This document shows positions 36,636 through 45,877 of a DNA stretch of 64,000 bases, piece by piece (position 1 is the stretch's first letter; every line of letters begins with the position of its first letter). The notes below the pieces were generated by a model. That model was not told the origin of the DNA and did no database searches. It saw nothing but the letters and a program-made list of their open reading frames with translations. The translations under genes and the position numbers were made by a program. Source of the stretch: BCD1 sp965230565 (lineage in GTDB: Bacteria; Bacteroidota; Bacteroidia; Chitinophagales; Saprospiraceae); the NCBI GenBank assembly GCA_965230565.1, contig CBDDLH010000011.1, positions 186,001 through 250,000 on the forward strand, read 5' to 3'.

Positions 36636-38411
36636 ATGAATTTTCAAAAAAGAATCCTTTTTGTAATCCTGTTTTGTGCATTTGTGATTAGTGCAAAAGC
36701 GCAGCAGAACCCCCTGTCCTGTATTGAAGGTCTCCCAATTGAACGAGTATCAGTAATTACAGACCGGGATTATTTTCTCGCCGGAGATAAACTGTGGTTT
36801 AAAGGGTTTGTATTTCACGAGGATAAACTAAGCAGCCAGTGGAGTAAGGTTTTGTATGTGGAAATCTTTAATGAGCGTCAGGAGGTTTTTGTACAGGAAA
36901 AGTATGGCGTGAATGAAGGAGTTGTTACCGGTTCGCTGGACATACCAGTAAATTTAAATACCGGGCATTATTTTCTACGGGCATACACGCAGTATATGCG
37001 AAATTTTCCGCCGGATAATTATTTCACAAAAGTTGTCTCTGTGGTTAATCCTGATTCAGAGGCGACTGAGGTAATAATGGAGGGAAAAGAAAAAACAACA
37101 ATGTATTCAGGACTGAAATTCGATGAAGCAGTTGTAGGGGTAGAAGTTGATGTCGAATTGGATGAACAAAATTATGCTCCAAGAGAAAAGGTTTCTTTAA
37201 CCATAAATGCTCCTGAGGCCAGTTTGGTGGTCTCTGTCAGAAAAAAGGGAACTGCCCACTCCCACGAAGACATAAAGGAATTCATTGCCGGAAACTTTTG
37301 GTTGAACCGGAGTTATTCGGAATTACCTGAGGCAAAGCATTTTTCTTTTGAAAAAAGCGAAAATGAAAGCCCGGGGGAAATTAACTGGGCTCCCGAAAGC
37401 CGGGGAATTACCTTGTCCGGAGTTGTAAAAAGCAAAACCACCCATCAACCTGTATCCGAAATTTATTGCATTACCTCAGTAATCGGAAAAGAGCCTCAAC
37501 TGCATATGGCCAAAACTTTTGAAGATGGCAGTTTTATCTTCCCGTTTCACAAGCTTAAGGGAACCAGAGATGTTTTTGTGGCCATTCGTGGAAATGACAA
37601 CAGAGACCTGGATATTCTTTTGAACAAAGATTTTTCAGCTGATTTTTCGGAAATGCAGCCGGCAGTTTTTGAATTTGATTCTGTCAAACATGAACTTTTT
37701 GAAGCGATACACGTCAACAACCAACTCAACCGGGTATTTGTGTCGTCTTTGAAAACGGAAGCCTATTCAGACGGGCTAGGCGAACTGCCTGACTTTAATA
37801 TAGGTTCTCCGGATATCACGGTTGAATTAAAGGATTTCATTGAGATTCCCACCTTGCCCGAAGTGTTCAGGGAGTTGATCCCCACAGTTTCGGTAAGAGG
37901 TAAGATAGGCAGCCGTCGGTTGAATATTTTTAACAAAGAGGCCTTCAAGGATCTTACAGACCCACTCGTTTTACTGGATAATGTTCCGGTAAAAGATATT
38001 GACAAATTATTGCAGATCGATCCGTTGAAGTTGCTGAAGATTGAAGTTTATAATTCGGAATATCACCTGGGCGATTATCTTTTTGAAGGTATTGTTTCGA
38101 TAAAGACTAATACGGAAGATTTCGCCGGATATAAATGGACGGATAATTCTGTTTTTCTGGAATTCAAAGGCGTTCGGGAAACCCAAGTTTTTGAACATTC
38201 GGTATACAAAAATGCAGCTGACCTTCAAAGTAAAAAACCTGATTTCAGAACGGTACTTTTCTGGAACCCGGAAATTGAAATAAAGGAAAGCCCAGTCAGC
38301 TTGTCATTTTTCACATCTGACCATTTGTCAGAATATGAAGTGGTCGTTCAGGGATATACCCTGGATGGAAATCCTTGTTTCGGAAGAACCTCATTTTTCG
38401 TAGTGCGGTAG
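36636..38411 (+). CDS. Secreted MG2-domain protein with plug-like C-terminal region
   Basis: 591 residues with a signal peptide (FVILFCAFVISAKAQ). Residues ~25-130 resemble a macroglobulin MG2 domain (VITDRDYFLAGDKLWFKGF, LDIPVNLNTGHYFLRAYTQ). A carboxypeptidase-regulatory-like stretch follows (ITLSGVVKSKTTHQPV). Residues ~420-520 (LVLLDNVPVKDIDKLLQID, IEVYNSEYHLGDYLFEGIVS) look like a TonB plug without a barrel. Proteins of this build often follow receptor/DUF4249 pairs. Periplasmic or surface location is inferred; function is unknown. It lies 33 bases after the DUF4249 gene, as the probable last gene of the operon. Confidence 0.75.
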   Translation: MNFQKRILFVILFCAFVISAKAQQNPLSCIEGLPIERVSVITDRDYFLAGDKLWFKGFVFHEDKLSSQWSKVLYVEIFNERQEVFVQEKYGVNEGVVTGSLDIPVNLNTGHYFLRAYTQYMRNFPPDNYFTKVVSVVNPDSEATEVIMEGKEKTTMYSGLKFDEAVVGVEVDVELDEQNYAPREKVSLTINAPEASLVVSVRKKGTAHSHEDIKEFIAGNFWLNRSYSELPEAKHFSFEKSENESPGEINWAPESRGITLSGVVKSKTTHQPVSEIYCITSVIGKEPQLHMAKTFEDGSFIFPFHKLKGTRDVFVAIRGNDNRDLDILLNKDFSADFSEMQPAVFEFDSVKHELFEAIHVNNQLNRVFVSSLKTEAYSDGLGELPDFNIGSPDITVELKDFIEIPTLPEVFRELIPTVSVRGKIGSRRLNIFNKEAFKDLTDPLVLLDNVPVKDIDKLLQIDPLKLLKIEVYNSEYHLGDYLFEGIVSIKTNTEDFAGYKWTDNSVFLEFKGVRETQVFEHSVYKNAADLQSKKPDFRTVLFWNPEIEIKESPVSLSFFTSDHLSEYEVVVQGYTLDGNPCFGRTSFFVVR

Positions 38412-38460
38412 AAACAGGTTTTACCGGAGACAATTAAATTCGTGGTTTAAACTCTTTGCG

Positions 38461-38468
38461 TAACTTTG
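38461..38468 (+). promoter_or_regulatory. Putative -7 box (TAACTTTG)
   Basis: TAACTTTG followed by CGC lies 85 bases before the ATG at 38554. The nearby CTTTGCG direct repeat (38454-38470) and a CCTTG...CAAGG hairpin fill the rest of the 142-base spacer. Confidence 0.4.
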
Positions 38469-38553
38469 CGCTCCTCGGCGTACCTTGTAGACCAAGGTTT
38501 CGCTTAGAGAACTATTAAAAATCAGTTTTAGCAACTAAAGAAAATACTAAAAA

Positions 38554-39462
38554 ATGCGCACCATCAGAACATTACTTATTGGCATTATACTGGCTCTGGG
38601 AATTAATACTGCAGTAACGGCTCAAGAGGTTGTTTTTCCCCTGGAATCCGGTTCCTGGGAGTTTATGCTGCTGGCATATGATACTTCTTCCAATTCATAC
38701 AGTACTTCCTGTTTTAGTTACACAGCCACAGGAGATACCACCTTTAATTCCAAAGATTATAAAACGATCTGGAATGAATATCTCCAGCAGCCCGGATATT
38801 TCCGCCAGGAAGGGCAACAGGTTTTTTACGTTCCGGATCCATCTGTTTATTCCTGGAATGCAGGCGCTGATGAATATGTAGTATATGATTTTTCTCTCGA
38901 AGAGGATGAACTTGTATGGCTATACAGCTTTACGGAAAGTGAAGTGGATTCGGCTGAAGTAGCCGTGGTCGCTGTAGATTCGATGGCGCTGGATTCTGTC
39001 GAAATGCGGAAAAAGATCGGTTTTGGAACGCTTTCACAGGATCTGCCTTATGCCGGTTGCAGCCTTACCTGGGTGGAAGGTATTGGACAAATCAATTATC
39101 TGCCATTTTATTTCTGGCCAAGTGAGAATATGTGTGTTACCAGTGACTACCAGACTTTGTTCGATTGTCTGTCTGTGGCAGGTGAAACAGTTTACGGTTC
39201 CTGTACCTGCATTGGGTTTACAGACACAGAGGAGATCGTTACCGGAATATTGAAAGTATCACCGAATCCGACCAGCGGCCAGTTCCTTCTGGAAAACCTT
39301 GATGGTAGTGATTTTGACATTGTGGTTTTCGATAAACTGGGTTCAGTGGTGCTTCGTACCAGAGACACTGAAATTGACCTTTCTGCACATCCGGCAGGTA
39401 TTTATTATGTTGCTGCCGTGAGTGCCGGGTACAGATATACCGCCAAGGTTGTTAAGTATTAA
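38554..39462 (+). CDS. Secreted protein with T9SS type A sorting domain
   Basis: 302 residues. Signal peptide IGIILALGINTAVTAQ, then a ~200-residue domain of unknown type (ESGSWEFMLLAYDTSSNSY, DLPYAGCSLTWVEGIGQINY) with several Cys. The C-terminal ~75 residues are a type A sorting domain (LKVSPNPTSGQFLLENL, IVVFDKLGSVVLRT, HPAGIYYVAAVS, TAKVVKY). The Pro-rich opening and final basic strand are the features read by the type IX machinery. It is followed 16 bases later by the NTF2-like gene. Confidence 0.88.
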   Translation: MRTIRTLLIGIILALGINTAVTAQEVVFPLESGSWEFMLLAYDTSSNSYSTSCFSYTATGDTTFNSKDYKTIWNEYLQQPGYFRQEGQQVFYVPDPSVYSWNAGADEYVVYDFSLEEDELVWLYSFTESEVDSAEVAVVAVDSMALDSVEMRKKIGFGTLSQDLPYAGCSLTWVEGIGQINYLPFYFWPSENMCVTSDYQTLFDCLSVAGETVYGSCTCIGFTDTEEIVTGILKVSPNPTSGQFLLENLDGSDFDIVVFDKLGSVVLRTRDTEIDLSAHPAGIYYVAAVSAGYRYTAKVVKY

Positions 39463-39478
39463 TTCAAATTCAGGTACT

Positions 39479-39934
39479 ATGAAGAAGGTTCTCACCATCC
39501 TGGCTATTACATTAATGGTAGCTGGATTGCACGCCCAAAACTACATAGGTAAGCAAAAAGATATTGATGTGATTCTCAAAAACACCAAATCTTTTTCAGC
39601 GTATTATATGGCTGGGGATTATGAGAAATTATCTGGTTGTTATACGGAAGACGGCAAAATTTTCCCGGGAGGGCGGCAAATCATTGAGGGCAACCAAAAA
39701 GCCGGAAATTATTTTAAGGTTCCTGAAGGATATAAAGTGTTAAAGCACAAGGTTACGCCACAGGAGATCAGAGTGGTTAAGAAAACTGCTTACGATTACG
39801 GCTATTACGAAGGTGAAACGCAAAGGCCTGATGGTACAACTTCAACATGGAAAGGCAAATATGTGATCGTTTGGAAGAAAGTGAATAAGGACTGGAAGAT
39901 CTACCTGGATATCTGGAATCGCGTCGACGAATAA
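39479..39934 (+). CDS. Secreted NTF2-like (SnoaL/DUF4440) protein
   Basis: 151 residues from ATG 39479. A signal peptide (ILAITLMVAGLHAQ) precedes a small cone-shaped NTF2-like fold: helix KNTKSFSAYYMAGDYEKLSGCY, then TEDGKIFPGGRQIIEGNQKA and final strands WKGKYVIVWKKVNKDWKIYLDIWNR. Such proteins can be ketosteroid-isomerase-like enzymes or binding proteins. No catalytic residue can be assigned with confidence. It lies between a T9SS protein gene and an epimerase gene with short gaps (16 and 10 bases), so it is probably part of one transcript. Confidence 0.75.
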   Translation: MKKVLTILAITLMVAGLHAQNYIGKQKDIDVILKNTKSFSAYYMAGDYEKLSGCYTEDGKIFPGGRQIIEGNQKAGNYFKVPEGYKVLKHKVTPQEIRVVKKTAYDYGYYEGETQRPDGTTSTWKGKYVIVWKKVNKDWKIYLDIWNRVDE

Positions 39935-39944
39935 CAACGGTCTT

Positions 39945-40929
39945 ATGAAGGTAGTCGTTACAGGAGCAGCAGGACATATTGGGTTAAATATTGTTCATGT
40001 TTTACATCAAAAGGGATTTGATGTATTGGCGAATAATCTTAATGAAGAAAAGCTTGCTTCCATGCAATTGCCTGAGGTAGACTGGATTCATGGCAATGTG
40101 CTCGATCTTGCCTTTCTTGAGAAAGCCTTTGACGGTGCAGATGTAGTGGTAAACCTCGCTGCCCGAATTTCCATAGACGGAGATCCTAATGGCGATGTGA
40201 TGAGGATCAATGTTCAGGGACCTGCCAACGTCGCTGAAGCCTGTTTGAAAAACAAGGTTAAAAGACTTATCCATTTCAGCTCTATTCATGCTTTTAAATA
40301 CACTGCAAAAGACCCGGTTGTCAATGAGCAAACAGCAAGGGCTGACGAAACGAGCTTCAAATACGACCAATCTAAGATCGGTGGAGAAAGAGCCGTTTTA
40401 AAAGCTGTTGAAAAAGGCTTGGAGGTCATTATTCTCAACCCGACGGCAGTTCTGGGGCCCTTTAATTACTGGAGTTCATTTACCGGTCAGTTGCTCAAAG
40501 ATCTGTATCTTGGACGAATTCCCGCATTGACCAGGTCGGCTTTTGACTGGGTGGATGCCAGAGATCTGGCTGAAGCTACTGTCAGTGCTATTACAAAAGG
40601 CAGGAGTGGAGAAAATTACATCCTTTCCGGGCAAGGGGCAGATTTGAGGACCATAGCTCAATGGGTGCATGAATTTGGTGGGAAAAAGACCACCTCTGGT
40701 AACGGTAGGGTATGGTTTAGCGAACTTTGGAATTCCTTTTTTGAGAGTATACAGTAAGTTGACGGGGACTCAGCCATTGTATACCCGTGAGTCTTTGGAA
40801 GTCCTGAAAAACTACAATGGAAATATTTCCAATGCCAAAGCCAGAAAAGAACTGGGATTTAATCCCAGACCTGTCAAACAAACCATTAAAGACTCTATTG
40901 ACTGGTACAAAGCACATGGAATGATTTGA
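39945..40929 (+). pseudogene. NAD-dependent epimerase/3-beta-HSD-like reductase, frameshifted
   Basis: A short-chain dehydrogenase of the extended type: Rossmann motif VTGAAGHIGLNIVHVL at the N-terminus, VVNLAARIS, HFSSIHAF and the active-site pair YDQSK, then NPTAVLGPFNYW. The first frame runs to 40757 but loses sense after HEFGGK at ~40685. The second frame continues the family correctly (RPPLVTVGYGLANFGIPFL ... KARKELGFNPRPVKQTIKDS) to 40929. Removing one base from the A-run at 40683-40687 restores a ~327-residue protein. Either a sequencing error or a recent inactivation. The next gene is a steroid-5-alpha-reductase-family protein, so a shared lipid or sterol substrate is conceivable. Confidence 0.85.
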
Positions 40930-40960
40930 AATACAGACTAATACGAAGAACACTTTAAGC

Positions 40961-41722
40961 ATGATAGACCTGGAATCCTTGAATTATTACCTGATCATCT
41001 GGATCATCATAGGGATTGTGTTATTCCCTCTTCAGCTGAAAATAACGGCCCCTTATGGGAGACATACCACCAAAAAATGGGGCCCTGTAATGGACAATCG
41101 TCTTGGGTGGGTAGTCATGGAAAGCATCTCCATTATTTTGTTTGGAGTATTGTTTTTGACTGGAGAAAATGAAAAAACCTGGCCCATGTGGGTGTTTTTT
41201 GCAATCTGGGTCGGGCATTATGCCAATAGGAGTTTTATTTATCCATACAGAACAAAAACCAAGGGTAAGGTAATCCCTGTAACTATTGTTTTGATGGCCA
41301 TTTTCTTTAATGTGATCAATGGTTTTACCAACGGTTATTACCTCGGGTCACTTGCTGAACCTTATCCGGTTTCATGGTTTTGGGATATCAGATTTATAGT
41401 TGGCATACTGGTTTTTGTTGCCGGAGCTTATATTAATTTCAGTTCGGACAATATTTTGCTTGCCTTGAGGAAGCCAGGGGAAAAAGGTTATAAAATTCCG
41501 CATGGAGGTTTGTTTAAATATGTCTCCTGTCCCAATCTGTTCGGGGAAATATTGGAATGGTTTGGATTTGCGATCATGTGCTGGAATCTTCCTGCCCTTG
41601 CCTTTGCGGTCTGGACAGCAGCTAACCTGGTTCCACGCGCATGGAGTCATCACCGCTGGTACCTTTCACATTTTGATGATTATCCGGACGGACGGAAGGC
41701 AGTGATCCCGGGAATTTTTTAG
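40961..41722 (+). CDS. 3-oxo-5-alpha-steroid 4-dehydrogenase family membrane protein
   Basis: 253 residues with about six hydrophobic segments. The C-terminal signature is that of the steroid 5-alpha-reductase family (PF02544): GGLFKYVSCPNLFGEILEW, with RAWSHHRWYLSHFDDYP and the end KAVIPGIF. Family members reduce a C=C double bond using NADPH in steroids or long-chain enoyl substrates at a membrane. The bacterial substrate is unknown. It lies 31 bases after the epimerase-like gene, which belongs to the superfamily of 3-beta-hydroxysteroid dehydrogenases, and 18 bases before truC. Confidence 0.85.
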   Translation: MIDLESLNYYLIIWIIIGIVLFPLQLKITAPYGRHTTKKWGPVMDNRLGWVVMESISIILFGVLFLTGENEKTWPMWVFFAIWVGHYANRSFIYPYRTKTKGKVIPVTIVLMAIFFNVINGFTNGYYLGSLAEPYPVSWFWDIRFIVGILVFVAGAYINFSSDNILLALRKPGEKGYKIPHGGLFKYVSCPNLFGEILEWFGFAIMCWNLPALAFAVWTAANLVPRAWSHHRWYLSHFDDYPDGRKAVIPGIF

Positions 41723-41740
41723 GAAAACAGAATATTCAAA

Positions 41741-42424
41741 ATGGAATCCCTGGAAATAATTTATCGTGATGAACATTTTGTTGCCATCAATAAACCTAAC
41801 GGACTTTTGGTTCACAGAACCTATATTGCGGCCAAAGAAGATGTGTTTGCCATGCAATTACTCCGCGATCAAATCGGGCAGCGGGTCTATACGGTACACC
41901 GATTAGATCGCAAGACTTCAGGGGTTTTACTTTTTGCGCTAAGTAAAGAGGTCGCAGCATTGTTGCAGGAGGCTTTTGTGTCAAAGACCATTGAAAAAAA
42001 ATACCTGGCCATTGTCAGAGGCTATTTCCCGGGAGACCTGGAGTTGGATTATCCTTTGACGAATGACCGGGGTAAAAAACAAAATGCAGAAACTCGTTTT
42101 AAGTTGATTAAAACGACGGAGGTTCCTATCCCTTTCGGGAAACATCAGACTTCCCGTTATTCCCTTATCGAAGCCTATCCTCAAACGGGGCGTCAACATC
42201 AAATAAGGAAACATTGCGCTCATCTCAATCATCCAATTATAGGAGATCGGCCTCATGGATGTAATAAACAAAACAGGTTGTTTAAGGAGCGTTGGGGAAT
42301 GACCAAAATGATGTTGCATGCTGCTCAAGTTAAGTTGGTTCATCCTGTCGCAGAAACCCCTTTGGTGATAAAAGCAGAAGTATCTGAAGAATTTAAAAGA
42401 GTTTGTTCCTTTCTTGAGATTTAA
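41741..42424 (+). CDS. truC: tRNA pseudouridine synthase C (RluA family)
   Basis: 227 residues of the RluA-type pseudouridine synthases. The catalytic Asp lies in HRLDRKTSGVLLFAL; other family motifs are INKPNGLLVHR, KKYLAIVRGY and TGRQHQIRKHCAHLNHPIIGD. The short length without an S4 domain and the ending GMTKMMLHAAQVKLVHP match TruC, which in E. coli modifies U65 of tRNA-Asp. It is the last gene of a closely spaced group that begins at 38554. Confidence 0.9.
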   Translation: MESLEIIYRDEHFVAINKPNGLLVHRTYIAAKEDVFAMQLLRDQIGQRVYTVHRLDRKTSGVLLFALSKEVAALLQEAFVSKTIEKKYLAIVRGYFPGDLELDYPLTNDRGKKQNAETRFKLIKTTEVPIPFGKHQTSRYSLIEAYPQTGRQHQIRKHCAHLNHPIIGDRPHGCNKQNRLFKERWGMTKMMLHAAQVKLVHPVAETPLVIKAEVSEEFKRVCSFLEI

Positions 42425-42530
42425 TGAAAATTGTAGGTTTTTACAAAGTTTGTGTCCTTTTGACGTTAATTCTCGGTAATTTTCTTTCAACTTTTCAAAA
42501 AAATGCTCATTATTGTATTTCCCTTTCGAA

Positions 42531-42632
42531 TTATAATAATTCCTCACATGATTTAACAAATGAATCTTTGACCTTTTTCATGCCCCCCTGTTGGTCTTTG
42601 ATCACTAAACCCTCATCAAATTGGTTCGCCAT
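42531..42632 (-). CDS. Possible 33-residue peptide
   Basis: A minus-strand frame starting ATG 42632 (MANQFDEGLVIKDQQGGMKK) and ending TAA 42531-42533. The composition is protein-like, but it is very short and no family is known. It may be chance or a gene remnant. It is the only thing of note in the 263-base gap between truC and the histidine kinase. Confidence 0.2.
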   Translation of the reverse strand: MANQFDEGLVIKDQQGGMKKVKDSFVKSCEELL

Positions 42633-42687
42633 TTGGTTTTAACACCGAAGAGGAATTTTATCTGGTATTGCCAAAAAGTGACACCTA

Positions 42688-45153
42688 GTGGAAAAAAAGT
42701 CCAAAGAACATTCCTTTACTGGCCAATTATTGGACAAAGCCGGCGCTTTGATTAAGAAAGGTATGTCAAAAATGGACGACCGATCTGAAGAAGGGAATAT
42801 CATTGACGTTGCTGAACTTCAGAAGCAACTTAAAGATCTTGAAGCCAGGTATGAACAGCTGCAAAAGGAAAAAGCGCTTCAGGATCAGATCATTTACAAT
42901 ATCACTGATGGATTTTTTATCATAGACCAGGAGGGCAAAATGCTCGTGGTCAATGATGCACTATGCATGATGACCGGTTTTAGCCGGGAAGAAATGATCA
43001 ATCTGAAACCTCCATATCCCTACTGGCCTGAAGAAGAACTCGCAAATATTGGGGAGGCCTTCAGGCAAAAATTCAATAAAGAAGCTTCAAGTTTTAAACT
43101 CATATTTAAGCGGAAAAACGAAGAGCGCTTTTCTGCTATTCTGGAAACTAACGATATTCAGGATGCTGATGGGAAAATCACGCATTGTTTTGCAACCATA
43201 AGGGATCTCTCGAAACTGGAAAGTGCTTTTCAAAAGGTAGAGGAAAGTCGTCAGAAATACGAGGAGTTATATGAAAGAACTTCCGATTGTATTTATAAAA
43301 CCACGCCCGACGGAAAAGTCGTTCGGGCGAATCCGGCACTTGTCAAAATGCTGGGTTTTGAAAATGAGGAAGAACTCAAAAAGGTCAACATAGGAAAAGA
43401 CCTTTATTTTAATCCAAAGGAGCGGCAGGAAGCATTAGATGAAGACAAGGAAACTTATCGCCTGAGAAGAAAAGACGGGAAAGAAATTTGGGTAGAGGAT
43501 CAGGGCTATTTCACCAAAGGTGAGGATGGAAAGGTCATTTTCCACGAAGGTATTCTCCGGGATATCACCGACCGTAAACGGGCAGAGGATGAATTGAGGA
43601 GGAGTGAGATTGAGCTCAGGGTCAAAAATGAGTTGCTGCAATCAATTCTCGATAGTCCAAAAGATATCATCATATTTTCTCTGGACTCCCATTATTGTTA
43701 TAAAGCCTTTACTACTTCCCACAAAGTCACTATGAAAAAAATATGGGGAGTTGATATTGAGATCGGTATGAATATGCTGGATCTGATCTCAAATCCTGAT
43801 GACCGGAAAAAAGCCAAAGCCAATTTTGACAGGACGCTCAGCGGAGAACAATTGGTTTTTATCGAAGATTATGGTGATGAGAACCTTTCACGATCTTTTT
43901 GGGAAAATCGTTATTCACCTATTTTTGCTGAAGATGGCCATATTACCGGATTGACTGTTTTTGTTATGGACATTTCTTCCCGTATGCGGGATCAGGAGAA
44001 ATTATCAAAAAGTGAAAAAGCCCTTAAGGAAGCCCAAAAGCTTTCCAAAACAGGTAGCTGGGAAATGGACCTTCGTACCGGAGCCCTTGAATGGTCAGAA
44101 GAATTATACAGGATCTTCGAGTTGGAAAATATTGATAACGATGACCTTTACCAGGCCTTCCAGAATCGAGTTTATAAAGAAGATGCTCCTTTGCTCAATC
44201 AAAAAATCCAAAATCTGATTGAAAAGGGAGAGAGTTATGTTATCGAACACCGCATCTATACTAAAGGAGATGATCTGAAACATGTTCTTTGTAAAGGGGA
44301 ACCTCTGTTCAATGAACAAAAAAAAGTTATAGCCATTAGAGGAGTGACCCTCGATATTACGGAAAAGAAAGTTCAGGAAAAACTCATCGAACAAAACCTT
44401 GAAACACTTAATCAACAAAACGAGGAGTTGCACAGGCTGATCGAGTCTAATGTTAAACTGGAAAATTTCGCTTACATTGCTTCTCACGATTTGAGGTCAC
44501 CCGTGCGGACCATGAATAGTTTTACAGGCCTGCTGAAATCCCGGGCAGGCAATAAACTGGATGAGGAAGAGATGAAGTTTTTGGACTTTATCGCCAAAGG
44601 AGCCAGGGATATCCAGGGGCTCATAGATGATATGCTGGCGTACTCAAAAGTCAAAAGTAAAGGGTTTAAGTCTTCCAGGCTAAATGTTAAAGATCTGCTG
44701 CAAAATCTTCTGGCAACCCTAGGTGCAGATATCAGGGAAAATAATGCCCGGATTTCTATTCTGGAAGTACCGGAAGTAATCTGGGGAGACAGGATCAAAC
44801 TTTGGCAGGTATTTCAAAACCTGGTCATCAATGCAATGAAATTCCATACCAAAGGTTCCAGCCCGGTGGTGACTATTTCCGGAGAAACCACTGATCAGGA
44901 ATGGATCTTTGAGATTCGGGATAACGGGATTGGTATTGACCCTGAGTTTCATGAAAAAATCTTTGTCCTGTTCCGCCAATTGAATACCAAAGATGAATTT
45001 GATGGTACCGGGTTAGGCCTGGCCATATGTAAGAAGATCATCGAACAACACAAAGGGCGTATATGGGTTGAATCGGAGCCGGGGCAGGGGGCTACATTCT
45101 TTTTCGCCTTACCGAGGATGTCAAATAATCATGAAACGCTTGGCGTCGACTAA
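42688..45153 (+). CDS. Soluble multi-PAS sensor histidine kinase
   Basis: 821 residues without membrane segments, so probably cytoplasmic. A short coiled coil at ~45-70 precedes four PAS-like domains: ~70-190 (ITDGFFIIDQEGKMLVVND), ~195-310 (CIYKTTPDGKVVRANPALV, ends with PAC-type GILRDITDRKRAE), ~315-440 and ~450-570 (LSKTGSWEMDLRTGALEWSE). The dimerisation/phosphoacceptor domain has ASHDLRSPVRTMNSF (His ~600). The ATPase has VFQNLVINAMKFH (N box), DNGIGID (G1) and GTGLGLAICKKIIEQHKG (G2). Start is GTG 42688; ATG codons 75 and 84 bases further in are alternatives. There is no response regulator next door, so it is an orphan kinase whose signal and partner are unknown. Confidence 0.9.
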   Translation: MEKKSKEHSFTGQLLDKAGALIKKGMSKMDDRSEEGNIIDVAELQKQLKDLEARYEQLQKEKALQDQIIYNITDGFFIIDQEGKMLVVNDALCMMTGFSREEMINLKPPYPYWPEEELANIGEAFRQKFNKEASSFKLIFKRKNEERFSAILETNDIQDADGKITHCFATIRDLSKLESAFQKVEESRQKYEELYERTSDCIYKTTPDGKVVRANPALVKMLGFENEEELKKVNIGKDLYFNPKERQEALDEDKETYRLRRKDGKEIWVEDQGYFTKGEDGKVIFHEGILRDITDRKRAEDELRRSEIELRVKNELLQSILDSPKDIIIFSLDSHYCYKAFTTSHKVTMKKIWGVDIEIGMNMLDLISNPDDRKKAKANFDRTLSGEQLVFIEDYGDENLSRSFWENRYSPIFAEDGHITGLTVFVMDISSRMRDQEKLSKSEKALKEAQKLSKTGSWEMDLRTGALEWSEELYRIFELENIDNDDLYQAFQNRVYKEDAPLLNQKIQNLIEKGESYVIEHRIYTKGDDLKHVLCKGEPLFNEQKKVIAIRGVTLDITEKKVQEKLIEQNLETLNQQNEELHRLIESNVKLENFAYIASHDLRSPVRTMNSFTGLLKSRAGNKLDEEEMKFLDFIAKGARDIQGLIDDMLAYSKVKSKGFKSSRLNVKDLLQNLLATLGADIRENNARISILEVPEVIWGDRIKLWQVFQNLVINAMKFHTKGSSPVVTISGETTDQEWIFEIRDNGIGIDPEFHEKIFVLFRQLNTKDEFDGTGLGLAICKKIIEQHKGRIWVESEPGQGATFFFALPRMSNNHETLGVD

Positions 45154-45246
45154 TTGATCATTCACAGAAAGCTGAACGATATATACTCCGGCATTGAGTT
45201 TAATGCCTTCGTCTCTGAGGTTGTTGATCGCCAGCGAATGCCATCT
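45121..45246 (-). pseudogene. Orphan fragment of a T9SS type A sorting domain
   Basis: On the minus strand 41 codons read WHSLAINNLRDEGIKLNAGV, then YIVQLSVNDQLVDAKRFMII and a TGA at 45121-45123. This is the C-terminal half of a type A sorting domain (GxY.V.L......KR..I). The frame is cut abruptly at the hairpin at 45248-45278 and has no start codon. Its last 33 bases overlap the 3' end of the histidine kinase gene in antisense. Confidence 0.7.
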
Positions 45247-45247
45247 G

Positions 45248-45278
45248 GAAATACTATTTTTCTAAAAAATAGTATTTC
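45248..45278. repeat. Dispersed hairpin, family A copy 2
   Basis: A perfect 14-bp stem (GAAATACTATTTTT, loop CTA) with the same sequence as the hairpin at 1885-1917. It lies exactly at the cut end of the T9SS sorting-domain fragment and 21 bases beyond the stop codon of the minus-strand lipoprotein gene. Confidence 0.75.
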
Positions 45279-45298
45279 TTTCACCCAACAACCAGCAT

Positions 45299-45877
45299 TT
45301 ATTTCTCCACTTTTGTGAAATACACCCGCTGCACATTGGTCATTTCAACTTTTCCAACTTCAAAGCCTTCCTCGATTTCTAACGCTTCTTTGGGTTCGCG
45401 ATTGTAAACGGTTAGTTCATATAATAATTCGTTACCAACCTTTGTATAGGAGAAAGTAAAGAATTGCTTATTGACGGTATATGCTCCCGTGATGGTATTG
45501 CCATAACGATGCTGATTGATGAAAATACCATTGTCTTCATCCATGATGAACTGGTTAGCGGCCAGGGTGTCAGGCTGAATGATGTAATATTTCTTCTCAA
45601 CGGGATCTTCCTGGCCTTCGATATGATAAACGGATGACCATTGCCAACGATTACTGTCCGGAGTTTCCGCGATGGTTAATTCCACATCGGCAGGATAAAG
45701 GTTTTGGTCACTTCCGGCACGATAAGCCTCGAGTGTGCCGGTATAACTTCCCAGCCAGTCTTCCGGAAAATTATAAGTGCTTTCCAGTACGGAATTGTTT
45801 TCCGAAGGCAGAGGTTTGTTCAGCGTACAGCAACCCAGGATAAAGAAAGCCGAAAGTAAGATCAAAAAATACTTCAT
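45299..45877 (-). CDS. Lipoprotein of unknown function
   Basis: 192 residues. Lipoprotein signal MKYFLILLSAFFILGCC with lipobox FILGC. The mature part is a predicted small beta-barrel or lipocalin-like sandwich (WLGSYTGTLEAYRAG, ADVELTIAETPDSNRWQW, NTITGAYTVNKQFFTFSYT). No family recognised. Its T-rich 3' hairpin (45248-45278) may be its terminator. Upstream, 138 bases separate it from the export operon on the same strand. Confidence 0.7.
   Translation of the reverse strand: MKYFLILLSAFFILGCCTLNKPLPSENNSVLESTYNFPEDWLGSYTGTLEAYRAGSDQNLYPADVELTIAETPDSNRWQWSSVYHIEGQEDPVEKKYYIIQPDTLAANQFIMDEDNGIFINQHRYGNTITGAYTVNKQFFTFSYTKVGNELLYELTVYNREPKEALEIEEGFEVGKVEMTNVQRVYFTKVEK

Noticed and set aside
42425..42642. 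72-codon plus-strand frame following truC
   Set aside because: No family, low-complexity composition and no ribosome-binding or promoter context.
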